A stretch of 42,627 bases of DNA from Magnetovibrio sp. (GCA_026196495.1 JAPHSY010000006.1:1-42627); one strand, 5' to 3'; numbered from the stretch's first letter, positions 24,313-32,418 are shown. Made by a program: numbers and translations. Notes: generated by a model from the sequence alone, not told the origin.

Positions 24313-25031
24313 CACATGCCCCCAACCGTGGACGGGGTTGACTTGGTGCCCGGTGTAATATCCAGCGCACCCCGGTTCAAACGCATCACAGGGTGCCCCA
24401 ATTCGCGCACCATGGCCTCGTTGTGGGTTGCCACGACGATGGTGGTGCCGAGCTTGTTGAGCTCTTCAAACAGGTGCATCAAACGATAACCCATGCGGTC
24501 ATCAACGTTGCCGGTGGGCTCATCGGCCATCAACAGGCTGGGGCGTGCAATGACGGCCCGGGCGATGGAGGCCCGCTGTTTTTGTCCACCGGACAAGGTC
24601 GGCGGGCGGGCGCTCATGTGATCTTTGAGGCCAACCCAACCCAGCAGTTCTTCCACATGGCGTTTGATATCGTTTTCACGAATCCCTGCAACCCTAAGCG
24701 GCAATGCCACATTGTCGAATGTGGAAAGATGGTCCAGCAGGCGATACTCTTGAAACACCACACCAATGGAGCGACGCAACGCGGGAAGTTCTTCACGCGA
24801 CGCCGTAGCAATTTCACGACCGAACAGGCTCACCAATCCACGTGACGGCCTGTGGGCCAAATACATCAGCTTCAAAAGTGACGATTTGCCCGCACCCGAA
24901 GGTCCAACCAAAAAGTGATAAGAGCCTGGATTCAGTTCAAAACTGACATCTTGCAGCACTTCGGGGCCAAGCCCATAGCGCAGCCCAACATTTTCGAATC
25001 GGGCAATGGGAACGGATGGATCCATGTCCAC
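24312..25031 (-). CDS. ftsE: Cell division ATP-binding protein FtsE
   Basis: The ABC ATPase of FtsEX. The 239-residue protein shows Walker A GPSGAGKS (43-50), Q-loop VVFQEYRLLDHLS (Gln94), signature LSGGQ (146-150), Walker B LLMADEPTGNVD (Asp170, Glu171) and H-loop VVATHN. MFQDHRLL-type FQEYRLLDHLSTFDNVALPLRV is characteristic of FtsE rather than LolD. I keep the GTG start at 25031 because AAGGAA lies eight bases before it, whereas the ATG six bases later would sit 14 bases away. First gene of ftsE-ftsX-ydcF-plsC, divergent from the zinc-ribbon gene. Confidence 0.94.
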   Translation of the reverse strand: MDMDPSVPIARFENVGLRYGLGPEVLQDVSFELNPGSYHFLVGPSGAGKSSLLKLMYLAHRPSRGLVSLFGREIATASREELPALRRSIGVVFQEYRLLDHLSTFDNVALPLRVAGIRENDIKRHVEELLGWVGLKDHMSARPPTLSGGQKQRASIARAVIARPSLLMADEPTGNVDDRMGYRLMHLFEELNKLGTTIVVATHNEAMVRELGHPVMRLNRGALDITPGTKSTPSTVGGM

Positions 25032-25221
25032 AGGGGGAATTCCTTAAGTCTTTTATCTCTCGAACGCGGGTTCGATAGGCCACAAACACAGGGCCGAAAC
25101 CCTTATGGGCCATACGATGCCACGACCTGCCCCCAGAAGTCCACAACCTCAGTGAGCCCTTGCTTGCTTTGAACCCGATAAACACCTATAAAGATGAGAG
25201 GTTTTCACATACTGTGTCGCG

Positions 25222-26301
25222 ATGATTATTACCTGTCCAAACTGTGGTACGCACTACGACGTTAAGCCTGGGGCTATTGGCCCAACGGGTTCGATGATGC
25301 GTTGTCGTCGTTGTGGTTATACTTGGCAGCAATCTATCATCCATTCCATCGAGGTTCGCGAACAGCAAGTGACCATGCCTGCACCAGAGCATGTGGTCAT
25401 GCCCAGCGCACCAGAACCAGCACCTGCTCCACCACCGATGCCCGTGCCGGAACCAGAACCTATTCCTGAGCCGGAGCCCATGCCAGAGCCGGAACCCGAG
25501 CCCGAGCCAATGCCCGAGCCGGAACCAGAGCCAATGCCAGAACCTGAACCCGAGCCTGAACCCGAAGAAGAGGATGAACCCCTTTCCCAGGACGAGCTTG
25601 ACAATCTGTTTGGCGAAGATGACGCACCGCCGCCTATCGAATCCATGATCGATAATCCTGATGACGATGGCGGAGAAACCATTGACGTTAGCGATTTGGA
25701 CCTTGGTGATGATACGGATGAAGAGCAAGATCCAATACCAGACAGCTTGAGCCAACCGCTGCCGGACCCTGAAGACGACGAAATTCCAGTCGGCAAGCCA
25801 CAATTCAAGATCCCACCACCAGAACCGAAAAAGCCCATCGGCTTGATCATCGCCATTGTCTTTGCCGTCTTGTTCATCGGTGTGGCTGGTGGTGGCATTG
25901 CCATGAAAGACGCCGTCATCGAAATGTATCCCGATGCCAAAGGAATTTATGAAACCGTTGGGCTCCATAAAGACGAACCGGGTGAAGGCCTTGCACATCA
26001 AGACGTCAAACCACGTCGTGATGTACGCAATGGCGTTGACTTCTTGATCGTTGAAGGCATGGTCACCAACGTGGTTGAACAGGCGGTTATGGTTCCCGTT
26101 CTTAAAGTCGCACTGACCAATGTCGACGGTAAAGAAATTCGCGTGCAAACGCTGGAACTGGACAAAAAACAATTGGAACCCGGCGAAAAGGTTGCCTTCA
26201 AGGTTGAGTTTGAAAATCCACCAGGAACGGCCCGTTCCATGGCGCTCGGCTTCCTCAGCGCAGAAGAAATGATGGCGACGGAAAACAGCGACGAGCACTA
26301 A
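25222..26301 (+). CDS. MJ0042-type zinc-ribbon membrane protein with DUF3426-like C-terminus
   Basis: A 359-residue protein in four parts. Residues 1-38 are a zinc ribbon (C5, C8, C28, C31; [12 protein letters not shown]). Residues about 50-115 are a Pro-Glu repeat ([13 protein letters not shown]). An acidic linker follows with [15 protein letters not shown], then a single membrane segment (about 206-230). The last 120 residues are an extracytoplasmic domain ([43 protein letters not shown]) like DUF3426. The function is unknown; its constant place facing ftsEX in alphaproteobacteria suggests an envelope or division role. The [10 protein letters not shown] peptide resembles the FliN/FliY-type CheC-binding tail, probably by chance. 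No clear ribosome binding site precedes the ATG. Confidence 0.85.
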   Translation: MIITCPNCGTHYDVKPGAIGPTGSMMRCRRCGYTWQQSIIHSIEVREQQVTMPAPEHVVMPSAPEPAPAPPPMPVPEPEPIPEPEPMPEPEPEPEPMPEPEPEPMPEPEPEPEPEEEDEPLSQDELDNLFGEDDAPPPIESMIDNPDDDGGETIDVSDLDLGDDTDEEQDPIPDSLSQPLPDPEDDEIPVGKPQFKIPPPEPKKPIGLIIAIVFAVLFIGVAGGGIAMKDAVIEMYPDAKGIYETVGLHKDEPGEGLAHQDVKPRRDVRNGVDFLIVEGMVTNVVEQAVMVPVLKVALTNVDGKEIRVQTLELDKKQLEPGEKVAFKVEFENPPGTARSMALGFLSAEEMMATENSDEH

Positions 26302-26355
26302 GTGTGTTTATACAGCCCGCTTTCCTGTCTTCCTCTTTTTTGTCATACTCACCCA

Positions 26356-26721
26356 ATGAAACACGTCGTTGCACTCATTACTGCTCTGACATTGCTATCC
26401 TTCCCTGTGTTCGCGGGTGAGGCTGATATATTGAGCGTTGATGTTCAAAAGGGCATAGACAACACATATCGGTTTTCTGTCACGGTGAAACACACCGATA
26501 CGGGCTGGGATCATTACGCCAATGCTTTTGACGTTATCAGCCCTGACGGTCGTATTTTGGGCACCCGCAAATTGCTGCACCCCCACGTAAATGAACAACC
26601 TTTCATACGATCGCTTTCTGGCGTCCGTATTCCTGCCGACCTGACATCCGTAATTATCCGCGCCCATGACAGTGTCCATGGTTTTGGGGGCAAGGAAATC
26701 GCCGTCCCCCTGAAGCCCTAA
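26356..26721 (+). CDS. Conserved secreted protein of unknown function
   Basis: A 121-residue protein with a clear signal peptide (KHVVALITALTLLSFPVFAG, cleavage probably near residue 20), so it is periplasmic. The mature part is a compact beta-rich domain with TYRFSVTVKHTDTGWDHYAN, SPDGRILGTRKLLHPH and RAHDSVHGFGGKEIAVPL. I have the impression of a conserved alphaproteobacterial family with the HPHV.EQPF and HDSVHGxGG motifs, but know no function. I start at the ATG at 26356, where the signal peptide begins; the open frame runs back to 26302 without a start signal. It follows the zinc-ribbon gene by 54 bases and may be co-transcribed with it. Confidence 0.78.
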   Translation: MKHVVALITALTLLSFPVFAGEADILSVDVQKGIDNTYRFSVTVKHTDTGWDHYANAFDVISPDGRILGTRKLLHPHVNEQPFIRSLSGVRIPADLTSVIIRAHDSVHGFGGKEIAVPLKP

Positions 26722-26738
26722 TCCAAAAAAGAGACCTT

Positions 26739-27191
26739 ATGCCCACCATCTACGTCGATGCCGACGCCTGCCCCGTGAAAGATGAAGTTGAACGAGTTGC
26801 CACACGTCATGGCCTTAAGGTTCTGATGGTTAGTGATGGCGGCATCCGTCCCAGTCAAAACCCACTGATCGATTTGGTGATCGTGCCATCTGGTCCAGAT
26901 GCCGCAGATGACTGGATCGCTGAACATATTGCCAAAGCCGATATTTGCGTCACCAATGACATCCCCCTAGCAGCGCGGTGTTTGGAGGCTGAAGGTTTTG
27001 CCATCAAACCCAACGGTGAACACTTCACCCAGAACGGCATTGGCATGGCCCTGGCGCAACGAGAGCTCATGCAAAACTTGCGTGAAACAGGTGAGATCAC
27101 GGGGGGACCGCGTCCCTTTTCCAAATCCGATCGATCTGAGTTTCTAAATGGATTGGAAACAACGGTACAAGCTGCAAAACGTCTGGGCTAG
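26739..27191 (+). CDS. YaiI/YqxD family protein (UPF0178, DUF188)
   Basis: A 150-residue protein that matches UPF0178 from end to end: IYVDADACPVKDEV at the N-terminus (PIN-like acidic residues), VSDGGIRPSQNPLI, DDWIAEHIAKADICVTNDIPLAARCLE and GGPRPFSKSDRSEF. The conserved acidic residues suggest a nuclease-like PIN fold, but no activity is established. It starts 17 bases after the secreted-protein gene, so the two are probably co-transcribed. Confidence 0.9.
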   Translation: MPTIYVDADACPVKDEVERVATRHGLKVLMVSDGGIRPSQNPLIDLVIVPSGPDAADDWIAEHIAKADICVTNDIPLAARCLEAEGFAIKPNGEHFTQNGIGMALAQRELMQNLRETGEITGGPRPFSKSDRSEFLNGLETTVQAAKRLG

Positions 27192-27230
27192 ACCCTAATA
27201 CTAAATAACAAACTAAATTAGTCGGATATC

Positions 27231-27244
27231 TTGATCGGTATCAA
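27231..27244 (+). promoter_or_regulatory. FNR/FixK-type box upstream of the truncated hemoglobin
   Basis: TTGAT-CGGT-ATCAA is a perfect match to the FNR/FixK anaerobox TTGAT-N4-ATCAA. A TACAAA -10-like hexamer at 27267-27272 would put the start near 27279, making the box centre at -41.5, the class II activation position. Flanking GGATATCT (27224-27231) and AGATATCC (27279-27286) form an extra 8-bp inverted repeat. Confidence 0.7.
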
Positions 27245-27317
27245 TTCTCCACAACCAAAACTCGGCTACAAACTTATCAGATATCCACTCCCCCCTTGAG
27301 TACAAAGGACCTCCCTG

Positions 27318-27686
27318 ATGAGTGATAAGTCTTTATACGAACGCCTTGGCGGTTACGACGTTTTGGTCATTGCCGTAGACAACATCTTGCCGCGCTTGAT
27401 GGCTGATGAGAAGCTCGCACGCTTTTGGCAAAACCGTTCCAACGACGGCATTGCCCGCGAACGCCAATTGTTGATCGATTACTTGGCCAGCGCATCCGGT
27501 GGCAGCATGCTCTACACCGGACGTGAAATGAAGTTATCTCACGAAGGCATGGGTATCGACGAAGAAGATTGGTCCCGCTTTACCAATCATGTCGCCGAAG
27601 CACTCGATAGCCTCAGCGTTGCCGATCCAGAACGTGGCGATGTACTGGGTTTCATCGACAGCTTGAAGGCCGACATCGTCGACTAA
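27318..27686 (+). CDS. Group I truncated hemoglobin
   Basis: A 122-residue heme protein with the short 2-on-2 globin fold. SLYERLGGYDVL starts helix A/B, LPRLMADEKLARFW ends with the CD1-type Phe/Trp, and His75 in MKLSHEGMGI is the proximal ligand. By eye alignment with cyanobacterial GlbN, position B10 is Leu24 instead of Tyr or His, so distal hydrogen bonding may be weak. Group I members bind oxygen or detoxify nitric oxide. AAAGGA lies about ten bases before the ATG. An FNR-type box upstream predicts induction at low oxygen. The gene is monocistronic, with a strong terminator after it. Confidence 0.92.
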   Translation: MSDKSLYERLGGYDVLVIAVDNILPRLMADEKLARFWQNRSNDGIARERQLLIDYLASASGGSMLYTGREMKLSHEGMGIDEEDWSRFTNHVAEALDSLSVADPERGDVLGFIDSLKADIVD

Positions 27687-27705
27687 GCATGAGTGATGAC
27701 ACAAA

Positions 27706-27740
27706 AAAACGGCCGCCTCTATACCTGAGGCGGCCGTTTT
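27706..27740. terminator. Bidirectional intrinsic terminator
   Basis: AAAACGGCCGCCTC pairs over 14 bp with GAGGCGGCCGTTTT around a 7-base loop, with T-runs on both strands. It serves the hemoglobin gene and the convergent arsC. Confidence 0.92.
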
Positions 27741-27754
27741 GATTTGGTCAGACC

Positions 27755-28096
27755 TTATAAAAGATCATCAACATTTTCCGGCGGGCGCCCCATCACAGCC
27801 GCATCGCCCTTAATAACGATTGGACGTTCAATGGCGCGTGGGTGGGCGGCCAAAGCCGCAATCAAGCCGTCTTCGTCCAAAGTATCCAAATCAATGCCTT
27901 CTTCTTTGGCTTCTTTTTTGCGCACAATCTCAGCCGCAGATTTGCCCAGCTTCTTGAGGATGGCTTTGAGCTCATCCGCACTTGGAGGTGTTTGCAAATA
28001 TTCAACAATTTCCGGCTCGACGCCTTTGTCTTGGATCAGCTCCAGGGTCTTGCGCGATTTTGAACAACGCGGGTTGTGATAAATGGTTACGGACAT
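27755..28096 (-). CDS. arsC: Arsenate reductase family protein (glutaredoxin type, ArsC)
   Basis: A 113-residue thioredoxin-fold protein of the glutathione/glutaredoxin-coupled ArsC family. NPRCSKSRKTL carries the nucleophile Cys11; Arg59, Arg91 (IERPIV) and Arg104 (GRPPE) match the three arsenate-binding arginines of E. coli ArsC in spacing. It would reduce arsenate to arsenite, but no arsenite exporter or ArsR is nearby, so a role as a general reductase (YffB/Spx-like) cannot be excluded. It starts 18 bases after the mscS stop and is probably co-transcribed. Confidence 0.87.
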   Translation of the reverse strand: MSVTIYHNPRCSKSRKTLELIQDKGVEPEIVEYLQTPPSADELKAILKKLGKSAAEIVRKKEAKEEGIDLDTLDEDGLIAALAAHPRAIERPIVIKGDAAVMGRPPENVDDLL

Positions 28097-28114
28097 ATGA
28101 TTTAAGCCTCTTAA

Positions 28115-29254
28115 TTAAACCTGGGGTTTTGATGGCGGGACAAATACTTCCGGTGCTTCACCGGGAAGACTTTCCACATATAGGGACGTTGACGGGAAAG
28201 CAAAGCCCGAACCTGCACCTTCGACAATTTCTTTGATCTGATAGGCCAAGCGTTCCTTGATTTCCAACCATTTCCCCCAATCAGTGGTCTTGGTGAAGCA
28301 ATAGAGCATGATGTCGATGGAGCTGTCAGAGAACTTATCAATCCGCACAAAGGTTGAAACCTCTGGCGGTTTGGCAAACTCATCAGAACCCAAAACGTAA
28401 GCTTCAATGCCATCACGGATGGACTTCAATTGATCCACGCTGGAGCCATACTTAACCCCAATGTGCCAATAAATACGGCGGTGGGTCATGGCGCTAAAGT
28501 TGGTGACGGCATTATCGGCAAAATTGGTGTTGGGCACAAATACCGGTGCCTTATCAAAGCGACGTACAGTGGTGGAACGAAACCCAATTTGTTCCACGGT
28601 GCCTTCAACCACACCATCGACGCGGACCCAATCACCTTTGTTAAAGCGACGCTCGGCTATGATGAGGATGCCAGCAATGAGGTTCTTAAACAGATCTTGC
28701 GCCCCCAAAGCCACCGCGACACCAAACAGGCCAAGACCAGCCAAGATCGGCCCCACTTGAATGCCCCAAATTTCCAAAACCGCCGCAACACCAATGAACG
28801 CCACCAGCATCTTCATGGCTTTGACCAGCCAATCCATCATCACATCGGTAAATATTTTCTCCAACCGCGTGAGCAAATTCGATAGCGGTTTCAAGGCCCG
28901 ATACAGCGCCCAGAAAATTGCACCGGTAATGAGCGAGCGAGTCAGCTTGTCGGCAATGTCTTGAGCATGATCTTCCAGGTCCAAAAATTCCAACGCCAAG
29001 AACATACCCAAAATAACCGGCAACAGCCGGATTGGCACCTCCAGCGCATCCAGCACATCATCATCAAGGGTATTTCGGGACTTGGTGACCCTAAAACGCA
29101 GCACACGAATGATGGAGCGCGATATCAAACCCCGCATCCACATAAACACGATGAAGATCACCAGTGCAGTAATGATCGCCCCAATATCGACGCCAAAAGC
29201 CCCAGTGCTCCAAACGTCTCTGACCAAAGCCCAAAATTCTTCGAGTTTTTGCAT
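28115..29254 (-). CDS. MscS-family mechanosensitive channel
   Basis: A 379-residue inner-membrane channel that opens under membrane tension to release solutes on hypo-osmotic shock. Five hydrophobic segments are visible: about 20-42, 75-93, 105-122, 143-165 and the pore helix GPILAGLGLFGVAVALGAQDLFKNLIAG (about 167-193, with the Ala/Gly packing pattern and the TM3 kink). The beta domain follows (KGDWVRVDGVVEGTVEQIGFRSTTVR, then FVPNTNFADNAVTNFS) and a C-terminal alpha/beta domain. The ribosome binding site GGTGAG five bases before the ATG is inside a 7-bp hairpin stem (29260-29282), a possible control point. arsC follows. Confidence 0.93.
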   Translation of the reverse strand: MQKLEEFWALVRDVWSTGAFGVDIGAIITALVIFIVFMWMRGLISRSIIRVLRFRVTKSRNTLDDDVLDALEVPIRLLPVILGMFLALEFLDLEDHAQDIADKLTRSLITGAIFWALYRALKPLSNLLTRLEKIFTDVMMDWLVKAMKMLVAFIGVAAVLEIWGIQVGPILAGLGLFGVAVALGAQDLFKNLIAGILIIAERRFNKGDWVRVDGVVEGTVEQIGFRSTTVRRFDKAPVFVPNTNFADNAVTNFSAMTHRRIYWHIGVKYGSSVDQLKSIRDGIEAYVLGSDEFAKPPEVSTFVRIDKFSDSSIDIMLYCFTKTTDWGKWLEIKERLAYQIKEIVEGAGSGFAFPSTSLYVESLPGEAPEVFVPPSKPQV

Positions 29255-29259
29255 ATGTA

Positions 29260-29282
29260 CTCACCACTTTTAATATGGTGAG
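29260..29282 (-). promoter_or_regulatory. Hairpin covering the mscS ribosome binding site
   Basis: On the minus strand CTCACCA pairs over 7 bp with TGGTGAG around a 9-base AT-rich loop. The right arm contains the only ribosome-binding-site-like sequence, five bases before the ATG. Confidence 0.45.
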
Positions 29283-29389
29283 GATGATAGCGAAGCGGCC
29301 CCAAGTGTAAAGGCCGTTCAGGCAGCGTTCATGTTGATTGGTCTAGGTTCTATTTATTGAACAAGCACACTGCCCAAAGGACCGCCCAC

Positions 29390-29581
29390 ATGTCATTTCG
29401 CAATCTCTTGGCAATCGGCTTAGCCATCATCTTTGCAATAGGTATCGCCATCACATCGTTTTTTGCATTTGCAATAGGTTTGGCGCTGGTGACTTTGATG
29501 TATGGAATTGTACGCCTGAACAAGCCGCAAGCGAACGATGACACCATGATTGATATCACCGCCCAGGTGCGAGAGGTCTAA
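29390..29581 (+). CDS. Small two-helix membrane protein, unknown
   Basis: A 63-residue protein, mostly hydrophobic: residues about 4-45 (RNLLAIGLAIIFAIGIAITS, then FFAFAIGLALVTLMYGIVRL) form two closely spaced membrane helices, leaving a short polar tail (NDDTMIDITAQVREV). AAAGGA lies nine bases before the ATG at 29390, which decides the start over an in-frame TTG at 29357. I know no family. It stands alone between mscS and a small minus-strand gene. Confidence 0.62.
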   Translation: MSFRNLLAIGLAIIFAIGIAITSFFAFAIGLALVTLMYGIVRLNKPQANDDTMIDITAQVREV

Positions 29582-29620
29582 GCTTCCAAATTCACGCATG
29601 ATCATGACGCACAGTCAGTC

Positions 29621-29830
29621 TTAATGCGGCATGTATTCGCGGTGTGTGGCCTTAACGGCTTTGCCGTTCTGGGTTTGAATACAAACCGCTTGTGCTGGAC
29701 CTTCCACAACAGCGTGTTGCATTACGTATTCACGCGCGGCAAAACAGTCCATCATGGTCTGATAGTCGCCACCGGGCACTGCTACCGGATTGGCGCTTTC
29801 AACGGCAATTAAGATGAGTATCCAATTCAT
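29621..29830 (-). CDS. Small exported-looking protein, unknown
   Basis: A 69-residue protein. A very short hydrophobic start (NWILILIAVESA) may be a minimal signal sequence, followed by a small domain with two cysteines (C29, C50: MMDCFAAREYV and AVCIQTQNG), which could form one disulfide if exported. The translation start is convincing: AAAGGAG lies eight bases before the ATG. The pattern resembles small conserved proteins of marine alphaproteobacteria, but I cannot name a family. Confidence 0.6.
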   Translation of the reverse strand: MNWILILIAVESANPVAVPGGDYQTMMDCFAAREYVMQHAVVEGPAQAVCIQTQNGKAVKATHREYMPH

Positions 29831-30029
29831 GGCTCTGGCTCCTTTCTGGATCCAAAAACCCCTAGCGGGAAACGCGTATTCTCTGCGTCAACAATCCCTT
29901 CGATCCGGGGCTCCCGCAAGAGGGCCGGATGTTTTACGTAGAAGCTCAGTCTACCATGAAACAGGTTAACATTCGCCAAACCCCATTCACATTCACGTGA
30001 GGGGAACAGTGAAGATAAATTTCTTGAGC

Positions 30030-30626
30030 TTAGGAAATCAGCTCTTCCAACTCATCTTTGTCATCACATTCAATGATGCGCTGTGCCATATCATAGCTAA
30101 AACCAGAGCGCGCCATGGCCGCCAAGTGCTTGTCTTTCAGCTCCGCGCGCTTGGCAGGATCGGCATACGGCCCCAAACGACGACGGCGTGCCAGCTTAAT
30201 GGCCGCGTGCAATTCCGGGTTCGGCGCTTCGTCGCTCAAAGCATTAAGGGCTTCATCAATGGTATCGCTTGCCACGCCCTTTTCCATCAGTTTGATGCGG
30301 ATCATGCGCACGGCGGTGCCACGGCTCATTAAGGATCGGGCGCGCGTTTCGGCGTAGGCCAAATCATTGAGCAACCCGGCTTCTTGATAGCGTTTAATAA
30401 GGTCATCAATCCACTGCGTCGATGTTTCGCTATCCGGTTCGCCATGATGGTGGACCGATTTATAGACCCTACGTTCCAACATCCGGCGCAGGTTTTCGCT
30501 GCTGGATGCATAGCGTTCCAGATAGTGCAACGCAATGTTCGCCAGGCGCTGAGGCGTGATTTTGCGCGGCGTATACTCTTTACGCTTTTTGGTGTCTTTG
30601 TTGCTGGGGGCTTTGCCTTCGTTCAT
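30030..30626 (-). CDS. recX: Regulatory protein RecX
   Basis: Binds and restrains RecA filaments. The 198-residue protein has the RecX three-helix repeats: ITPQRLANIALHYLERYASSSENLRRMLERRV (about 25-56, first repeat), then WIDDLIKRYQEAGLLNDLAYAETRARSLMSRG (about 73-104) and IRIKLMEKGV, and a third region ending DMAQRIIECDD. I start at the ATG at 30626, whose N-terminus is a lysine-rich tail. No ribosome binding site precedes it, and a promoter is placed so that transcription would begin at or next to the ATG, suggesting a leaderless mRNA. recA is not in the window. Confidence 0.9.
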   Translation of the reverse strand: MNEGKAPSNKDTKKRKEYTPRKITPQRLANIALHYLERYASSSENLRRMLERRVYKSVHHHGEPDSETSTQWIDDLIKRYQEAGLLNDLAYAETRARSLMSRGTAVRMIRIKLMEKGVASDTIDEALNALSDEAPNPELHAAIKLARRRRLGPYADPAKRAELKDKHLAAMARSGFSYDMAQRIIECDDKDELEELIS

Positions 30627-30632
30627 ACAAGG

Positions 30633-30660
30633 ACTATATAAGGTGCTGTTTACCTGTCCA
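30633..30660 (-). promoter_or_regulatory. Probable recX promoter (leaderless transcript)
   Basis: On the minus strand -35 TGGACA (30655-30660), a 16-base spacer and -10 TATAGT (30633-30638) each match consensus at five of six positions. The start ATG follows the -10 after only six bases. Confidence 0.5.
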
Positions 30661-30692
30661 ATAAAGTTTGGCCAACACAGATCGGACCCGTC

Positions 30693-31472
30693 ATGCAACA
30701 AATCACAACCTCCAACTGGCTAGGCGTCTATACCCTGTATATGCGCGAAGTCCGTCGCTTTGTGAAGGTCTACACCCAGACCATTGTCGGCCCGGTGGTG
30801 ACGACCTTGTTGTTTTTGGCGGTGTTTTCCCTGGCTTTGGGTCGCGCCGTGACCGAGGTCAACGGTGTACCGTTTATGGAATTCCTAGCCCCAGGCCTGA
30901 TTATGATGGCGATTGTGCAAAATGCTTTTGCCAATACATCCAGCTCGATGATGATTTCCAAGGTTCAAGGCAACATTGTCGATACCTTGATGCCGCCACT
31001 CAACGCTCACGAACTCACCTTTGGCATTGCCATGGGCGGCATGACCCGTGGTGTGGCCGTCGGCATCGCGGTGGCAGTGGTGTTGAGCATTTGGGTGCCG
31101 CTGAATATCCACAATTTTGGTTTGATCATTTTTCACACCGTAGCAGCATCGCTCATGCTATCCCTGCTGGGCGTAATCGGCGGTATTTGGTCAGAAAAAT
31201 TCGATCACATCGCCGCGGTGACCAACTTCATCATCACGCCGTTATCGTTCTTGTCGGGGACTTTCTATTCCATTGAACGCTTGCCGGAATTGGCGAAAAT
31301 GGTGGCCCTGTTCAATCCATTTTTCTATATGATCGACGGTTTTCGTGCTGGCTTCGTCGGCCAAAGTGACGCCCCTATACTTACGGGCATGATCGTGGTG
31401 GCAAGCATGGATGTGGTGTTGTGGATCGTGTGCTGGCGAATGTTTGAAAGCGGCTACAAGCTCAAGCCTTAA
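30693..31472 (+). CDS. ABC-2 type transporter permease
   Basis: A 259-residue inner-membrane permease with six hydrophobic segments (about 30-50, 62-80, 110-133, 142-165, 172-192, 230-250). The family stretches FLAPGLIMMAIVQNAFANTSSSMM, GNIVDTLMPPLNAHEL and PLSFLSGTFYSIERLPELAKMVALFNPFFYMIDGFRAGF (given here in part) match the ABC-2 (YadH/NodJ-like) permeases that export polysaccharide, lipid or drugs. No ATPase gene lies beside it, so its partner must be encoded elsewhere. It diverges from recX. Confidence 0.9.
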   Translation: MQQITTSNWLGVYTLYMREVRRFVKVYTQTIVGPVVTTLLFLAVFSLALGRAVTEVNGVPFMEFLAPGLIMMAIVQNAFANTSSSMMISKVQGNIVDTLMPPLNAHELTFGIAMGGMTRGVAVGIAVAVVLSIWVPLNIHNFGLIIFHTVAASLMLSLLGVIGGIWSEKFDHIAAVTNFIITPLSFLSGTFYSIERLPELAKMVALFNPFFYMIDGFRAGFVGQSDAPILTGMIVVASMDVVLWIVCWRMFESGYKLKP

Positions 31473-31485
31473 ACAACGATCTGGT

Positions 31486-32247
31486 TCAAAACTTACACTT
31501 GTTTTTACTAAGTCGGCGCTTCAAACGGCTAACTTCGATCAGGTCAGCATCCCAAGCTTTCATGGCGGTGTAACGTGCCTCCATCGGCTTGCATTTGTAT
31601 TTTTCCAACAAAGCTTCATCAGCTTTTGTCACAAGGCCCTTCATGACCGAAAACTTGTCATGCAGCCGCCCAAATTCTTTTGAGCCCTGGTCATACATTT
31701 TCATTTTTTTGGCCAGGATAATCATATTGCGCTGCAGTTTGGCGCTGAGTGAGCTGTCAACCAATGCATAAGCCACATCAATGGGGGCCGCCCAGGTCAA
31801 GTCACGTGTAATCACCAGGGGGGAGAGCTGCGTCATCTTTGGCCCCAACTGATAAACACCTGTTGGACCATCGTTGGCCTGAGTGCGCACACCCTTGGAA
31901 ACCCCAACACTACCCTTCGCATTAAAATCTGGATTGTAGATGAAGACGCGAACAAGGCCCGTACCCTTTTGCAGGGCCTTGGGGAGGCTTTCCGTGAGAT
32001 CGATGGCCTTCTTCGCATAACGGAAGAAGATTTTGTTGTTGGCAGCGGGATGGGGAGAGCCCACCAGCATCCGACCTTTGTACATTTGTGTTTCACCGGG
32101 TTTGGGATAACCCGTGAAATCAAATTTAGGTGCCCCCGTCGCAGCAAGGCTGTCATGAGCCGTCAAAGCCATGACAGCGACAACAGCGCTGTATACATAA
32201 GGGAGTAAAGCGCCTGGCAACGCTTTAATGACCGATTTTAATTGCAC
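31486..32247 (-). CDS. Secreted protein of unknown function
   Basis: About 253 residues. The segment after the GTG at 32247 reads as a signal peptide: basic start (QLKSVIK), hydrophobic core (ALLPYVYSAVVAVMALTA) and a cleavage-like DSLAA, so the protein is probably periplasmic. The mature part has FDFTGYPKPGETQMYKGRMLVG, a central VRVFIYNPDF, and a lysine-rich helical C-terminus with two cysteines (KYKCKP, KNKCKF). I recognise no domain. The start is uncertain: the frame is open to 32349, but that extension has no ribosome binding site and would bury the signal peptide. It is convergent with the ABC-2 permease (14-base gap). Confidence 0.55.
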   Translation of the reverse strand: MQLKSVIKALPGALLPYVYSAVVAVMALTAHDSLAATGAPKFDFTGYPKPGETQMYKGRMLVGSPHPAANNKIFFRYAKKAIDLTESLPKALQKGTGLVRVFIYNPDFNAKGSVGVSKGVRTQANDGPTGVYQLGPKMTQLSPLVITRDLTWAAPIDVAYALVDSSLSAKLQRNMIILAKKMKMYDQGSKEFGRLHDKFSVMKGLVTKADEALLEKYKCKPMEARYTAMKAWDADLIEVSRLKRRLSKNKCKF

Positions 32248-32418
32248 CCAGCTAATCCCACGTCCATATCTGCCCGCGGCGCCCCGTAACGCACTTTCAG
32301 TGATTAAAGTAAAGTTTTCAAGAAAGCCCAAAAACCACAATACCCGCACACAAAGTGCGTGATTAAATTACTATATTCAGACGACCTCAAGCAACCAATT
32401 AAGGGGACAATTGAGAGA

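Noticed and set aside
25440-25570. Short tandem repeats that could look like a repeat array
   Set aside because: They are codons for Pro-Glu repeats within a reading frame, without spacers of regular length; not CRISPR.
25186-26298. A 370-codon minus-strand frame opposite the zinc-ribbon gene
   Set aside because: It reads the complement of the Pro-Glu repeat as a Trp/Phe/Arg-rich low-complexity product; the plus-strand gene has the real domains.
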